The notes beneath the pieces are model-generated. The model did no database searches and was not told the DNA's origin. It saw only the letters and a list, made by a program, of their open reading frames with translations. Source: Cycas panzhihuaensis (Eukaryota > Cycadophyta). From it: a stretch of DNA of 64,000 nt. Location of the stretch: contig CM041465.1 in assembly GCA_023213395.1 (NCBI GenBank), positions 225,811,741 to 225,875,740 on the forward strand. The letters are read 5' to 3'. The translations under genes and the position numbers were made by a program. This document shows, piece by piece, positions 59,691-64,000 of the stretch (its first letter is position 1; each line of letters begins with the position of its first letter).

Positions 59691-60660
59691 TCAAGCCATT
59701 TTTTCGTGCATTAAGTACAAAGACTAGCTACCTTGTGCCTATTTATGTCTAAAGTGGGAACCCTTATCAATGTTGTTTCTATTAGGGCACATTTTGTTGA
59801 CCTTTCTACTTGGCCTTCTACTGGTTCCCTATGCATTTATTTGTTCTAGACCTCGAGGGCCTATAAGGATTATATTGACTTAAGTGACTAGACCATGCTA
59901 ATTCCCTTCTAAAGTTAGTTATTGGTTCTACTGTAAACATCACTTCTATCACCTTAGCTACATTAATAGCATCTTAAAGGTTGGGAGGAGAGATAATCTA
60001 GAGTCTCATTTATATATGATCTTTTAGTCTAGCTATATAGGTTACAATGAGTGTCTACTTGTTGAGATGTTGAGTGACTTAGTTATGAAGGTCTTGAAAT
60101 TCATTTGTGTAAGCTTCCACTAAGGCAGATTATTTAAGCCTAGTCATTTGACTAAAAAATAAATGATTCTAGATTTTTTTTTTATTGTTCAAAGAAACAT
60201 TTGCAAAAGATGTCCCATGTTTGGTTTGCATGATATTCCTAAGCCCATCATTTATACTAATGGTATGCTTTTCCCTCCCAATGAATGGAAGCAAATATCA
60301 ATTAATTAGCCAGAGATATCAAGCTGAGCAAGAAGTAGGAGTCTAACATATTAATCTAGGTGCAAGCAGCATCTTTGTTGAGATTTGAATCAAAGATTGG
60401 TATATTAATTTTATGATTAAAGGTTGGTTGACAAATAAATTGAGGTGGTGGGGCTCCACCTTGAGAGGTGCCACCTTAGGAAGTGTTACATATGGCTGTT
60501 AAGGAGATACTAAAGGTTTGAAATTATTGTAACATAGCAGTGATCTATCCTGATAAGTCTGCAAACTACTTTTCTAGCTTCTCATACAATGATGTGACTT
60601 CAACTTCCAAAGTAGAATGCACTCGCCTTGGTTGGTTGGTTACATCACGAAAGTAAATAA
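59691..60660 (-). pseudogene. E4 gag relic
   Basis: The minus strand upstream of the protease region has gag-like composition with many stops. The position and the size (just under 1 kb) fit chromovirus gag. No intact motif was read, and the zinc knuckle expected near 59700-59760 is not clear. Confidence 0.4.
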
Positions 60661-62068
60661 GAAAGTGATATGATGAAGTGGGATGTAGCAAGAAGAAGGG
60701 GATAGTAGAAATGGGAGAGACTAAATAAAATGGGTAGTTTTAAAGAAGTAGGGATGTATGAGAAAAGAAAACAAGAGAAGGGGAGAAACATGGGGTGTGG
60801 GTTATCGATAGACTCTTAATCCCAGATGTGAAGTAAGAATATAGGTCAACGGGGTGTACATGGTACTTATATGCCATTTTCCCCAAGATTTGAAAGTTAA
60901 AACTAACCTAGTTAATCTTTACTAGTATGACGCACTAATTACAATAGGATAGGTGAATTTCAGTGTTAGTTTTCAAGACATGTCTTAGGTATGGGTAAGC
61001 GCAAAAATTATTTGTAAAATCCATCCTAATGCAAAATGACTAGTGTAACGTGCTAATCAAAATAAGGTTTAAAGTTTCAATGGTAAGTTTTATGTTATGG
61101 ACTTGTATAGTTAGTCATGACTAAGTGGAGTTTTTTTTTTTCCCTCTCTTTTTTTCTTTTTTCTTTTTTTTTTTTTTAATTTTTCCTTTTTTTTTTCTTT
61201 TTTTCTCTTTTTCTTTTATTCTTCTTCTTCTTCTTTTCCTTTCCCTTTTCTTTTATTTTTTTAATTTTTCTATTTAAATATTATGACTTAAGATCTAAAT
61301 CAGAAAGTGGAGCAAATGAAGTAAGATGTAAGTAATACAAGGTGGCCTACCAACCACTAGACAATGTATGCTTAGTCTTGTGGGTATGCTAATAAACTTT
61401 TGAAGCAAAAGTTTGGGGAAAATAGCTTTATGGTACTAACTGGTAACCATTGTACTGTAGGACTTCAATGGCTAGTAGGTTGTCTATGCTAAGAAGGATT
61501 CAGTACCTATAAGGGTCCTCCTATATACCCAAAGGTATGTGGAGGCATAAATTTATAGTTAGGTTCTATCTAGGGCTTAGTTTAGGAGTGTGATCTTCAG
61601 TCCTTCACACAAAGGGTAGAATGTCATAATATGCTTAGCTAGAATGATAGATCCTTATGATGTTTAAAGACCTCTAATATAGGATCTCTACCTAACTACT
61701 TGGATAACTTCCACGTAGAGTCATCTACTAAGGAATGAGAAGTACGAGAGAGAAAGGGTAGCCACTAAGTAGAGTTATCTACACTTGGACTGATAACTCC
61801 AATACAAAACTTGAAATAAGTAACTGAACTAAAAATAAATACAAAGGAAAAAAAAATTAAAGTGTTGGGAGTTACCTAGGGGAAGAAATTCCTCTTTCCT
61901 CGTGACTCTTGAGTGGTGCTAGTTTTGTTCCTCAATCTTCATAGAGAGAGTACTAAGAGAAAGTCTTTCTTTGATCTCTAATTGGGTAGAGAGAGTACTT
62001 GATCTAACAAAAAAAAAAATCTTATTTTTTTTAATTCCCATTAAGAAACTTCCCATGATCACGAGATT
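60661..62068 (-). other. E4 leader with a T/C-rich tract
   Basis: This is untranslated sequence between gag and the PBS. At 61131-61270 the plus strand is almost pure T and C (purine-rich on the sense strand of E4). No other feature is seen. Confidence 0.55.
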
Positions 62069-62083
62069 GGCTCTAATACCACT
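62069..62083 (-). other. Primer binding site of E4
   Basis: On the minus strand TGGTATTAGAGCCA follows the LTR end after two bases. It is the tRNA-Met type with C changed to T at one position. Confidence 0.85.
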
Positions 62084-62495
62084 TGGAACATTATAGATCT
62101 ACAAATTGTACTCAAGGACACTTTAGGAAATACTTGAAAACTCAAAGGTTCCTTTATTGCAATTTTGAAAAATACAAATACATCAATTAAAGGTAAGAAA
62201 GCTTAATGATCACTAAAAGGGAATGTATTCTCGTACAATCTCAAACAATAATAAGACAACATAAGTGTTTCATTTATAGATATTTAGCCTTATATAGGCA
62301 GGTTGCTAACTCTAATATCCTATCGGTGGCCCCTTGGGTCCTCCAATCTCATTGGTGGAGGTATACAACTAGTGCATGTGGATTAACGATTATCCTTAAC
62401 CTTCTCTTCCTTAGTCATATAGTTGTGGTTTAACCTTGACCTTCTCCATGTGATTAGATGCACTTATATCACTAACCTTAAAATGTTGTATAGCA
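62084..62495 (-). repeat. 5' LTR of E4 (412 bp)
   Basis: On the plus strand it runs TGGAACATTATAGATCTAC to AATGTTGTATAGCA, with canonical TG and CA ends. Confidence 0.92.
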
Positions 62496-62500
62496 TTTGT
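62496..62500. other. Target site duplication TTTGT of E4, right copy
   Basis: Exact copy of 38232-38236. Confidence 0.88.
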
Positions 62501-63714
62501 ACTATTAGAACTTATATCAAACTTATCTTTTCCTCTCTTTCTTTTATTTCTATGGGTAGGTGTTTTTCCCCTAATTTTCTATTTCTTATTACTTTTCACT
62601 AAGGGTTCACTCTCAGTTTTTTATGCATATTCTTCTATATTGGCCCCTACCAAAGCATGGAAGCATTATTTGTTTGCTCTATTCTCCTTTTCATTTTCTA
62701 CCTTATGTCTTATTTTAGTCAATTCATTCATCATCATTTTTAGACTTATTTCAAGAGCTTGGTTTTCTTTTTAACATTTTAGCTAGATTAAAGTCATTAT
62801 TAGTATCCATGGGTTTGGTTTAATGTCCATCTTATGTTTTTCAAGTTATGATATTAATTCTTAAATGAGTGAAAATTTATTTAAAAAGTTATCATTAGAA
62901 ATTTTAAATTAACTAAAGGTATGGAGGTTTTGATACTAGCCAAGTTGCATATGCTAGTTTGCTCCCTTCCAAATAGTTTTTCTAAAAAGTACCTTATGGA
63001 TTTGTTTACAAGGGAATGGATTTACAACCTAAATGTTCTTCTTTTTTTCTCATACAAGTCAATAAATAGTATTCATCTATATCTTTACTATTTAAGGTTC
63101 TTAATCTTACCTTTACCCTACTTAAAATATGTTATATTGATTAAACCTTAAGTATTTGGTTGTTATGGTCCATAACTACCTTTTAATGGTTTGATTAATA
63201 TCCATAATTCATACCTACTATTGGTTGGCATTGGGTCTTAGTCAATAATTATTTAAAAAGCACTAACATATAATTATGTCCTAACTCATAACACATAATA
63301 AATATAAGCAAATATAGATGTATTCTAGTACTTATAAGGTTTTTGTAATAATTTCATTTTGTTCTTACATTAACATTTGCATTACAAGCATTAGTTTCTT
63401 CATTATGTCTTTGAGGGGGCATTAGGAATTAATATAATATTGCTTAGTGATGAATTTATATCATAAGGTGGGTTATCTAATTAATAAGGCAATTTTAGAA
63501 CTTATAAAATGTGTAGTCTTAAGTTAGCTTTATATAGGACTTTAGAGTATTATTTATTAGGTCACATTCCAAGGGTTTTCTTTTCTAGTGTTTAAAATTG
63601 TTACATGATATAATAAGCTTGACTTAAGCAGCCATGACCTTGTTAAAAATTTAGTATTCCTAAGGAACATTTATATGTAATGAGTTTCATAAGTTATTTC
63701 AACATTAGGTTTAA
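62501..63714 (-). pseudogene. E3 gag N-terminus and leader (element resumed after E4)
   Basis: Minus-strand reading near 62860-62580 is helical and charged: NQALEISLKMMMNELTKIRH and KVENEKENRANK, then a Lys/Arg-rich stretch ending at the E4 insertion site. This fits an N-terminal gag coiled region. From about 62870 to 63714 the sequence is AT-rich and probably leader. No PBS was recognised. Confidence 0.5.
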
Positions 63715-64000
63715 TGTTACAGTCCAATTCATAAAAGATCACACCAAATTGACAACAAGAGAGCACAAAATAGAAATTTTACTAATATTGTAGTATAAAT
63801 TACATTCAAATCACAAGAGAGCTTAATGGACACCAAAAGAAGACATATATGAGTATAATCTTTACAAGAGATAATGGTTGCATAAGACCCTTAATTTACA
63901 AATGTGATGCCTTAAATAGACAAAAGTGGTTGTTAACTCCTAACATCCTATTTGTGGGCCTTGCGGCCTTTAATCCCATTGGTGGAGGTATGTAGCCCAT
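63715..64000 (-). repeat. Partial LTR related to the E4 LTR, cut by the window end
   Basis: From TGTTACAGTCCAATTC the sequence shares spaced landmarks with the E4 LTRs in the same order and orientation: AGAGCTTAATGG-CACCAAAAG, CTAACATCCTATT-GTGG, and CCCATTGGTGGAGGTATG. It is clearly more diverged than the two E4 LTRs are from each other. Position and orientation suit the 5' LTR of E3, but no PBS is visible and no partner was found to the left. Confidence 0.55.

Larger units (their letters stand above)
38237..62495 (-). mobile_element. E4: minus-strand chromovirus, itself split by E5
   Basis: LTRs at 38237-38653 and 62084-62495, TSD TTTGT, a PBS next to the right LTR and a purine tract next to the left one all agree on a minus-strand element. 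The internal region carries gag, protease, RT, RNase H, integrase and a chromodomain. E5 (40669-58262) sits between the RT thumb and the RNase H. Without E5 the element would be about 6.7 kb, a normal chromovirus size. All genes are broken. Confidence 0.92.

Overview
This window is repeat-dominated nuclear DNA of a vascular plant with a large, AT-rich genome. I see no host gene. It holds LTR retrotransposons at several stages of decay, several nested inside one another, with AT-rich unassigned DNA between them. The domains are those of plant Ty3/gypsy (chromovirus and Tat lineages) and Ty1/copia elements. Old, unremoved, heavily decayed copies suggest a gymnosperm or another very large plant genome, but that is inference and no species is claimed.

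Layout. 1-2085: 3' part of a decayed plus-strand chromovirus (E1). 2086-5950: AT-rich DNA with small repeats. 5950-16430: decayed plus-strand Tat-like Ty3/gypsy element (E2; order gag, protease, extra RNase H, RT, RNase H, integrase), split by a recent non-autonomous copia element at 8431-13313 with near-identical LTRs, TSD TTAAT, PBS and PPT. 16430-23160: AT-rich DNA, an AT microsatellite and a weak coding relic. 23165-26746: short LTR element (E6) with no recognisable pol. 26750-34170: AT-rich DNA, an (AT)n array, a degenerate tandem repeat and one orphan open frame.

34170-64000 is a three-level nest, all on the minus strand. The outer element (E3, Ty3/gypsy) occupies 34170-38231 and resumes at 62501. 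It is split by a chromovirus (E4, 38237-62495, TSD TTTGT). E4 is in turn split by a 17.6-kb Tat-lineage element (E5, 40669-58262, LTRs of about 2.96 kb, TSD GATAA/GACAA).

The most interesting object is E5. In its own direction it reads 5' LTR, gag, protease, RT, RNase H, integrase, then an antisense ORF resembling a plant mobile domain protein (with a plausible intron and a TATA box of its own), then a second, archaeal-type RNase H close to the 3' LTR. E2 also carries an extra RNase H, but between protease and RT. Every pol gene here is broken by in-frame stops, frameshifts or lost catalytic residues, so nothing in the window looks autonomously active. The copia element must have moved using proteins supplied in trans.
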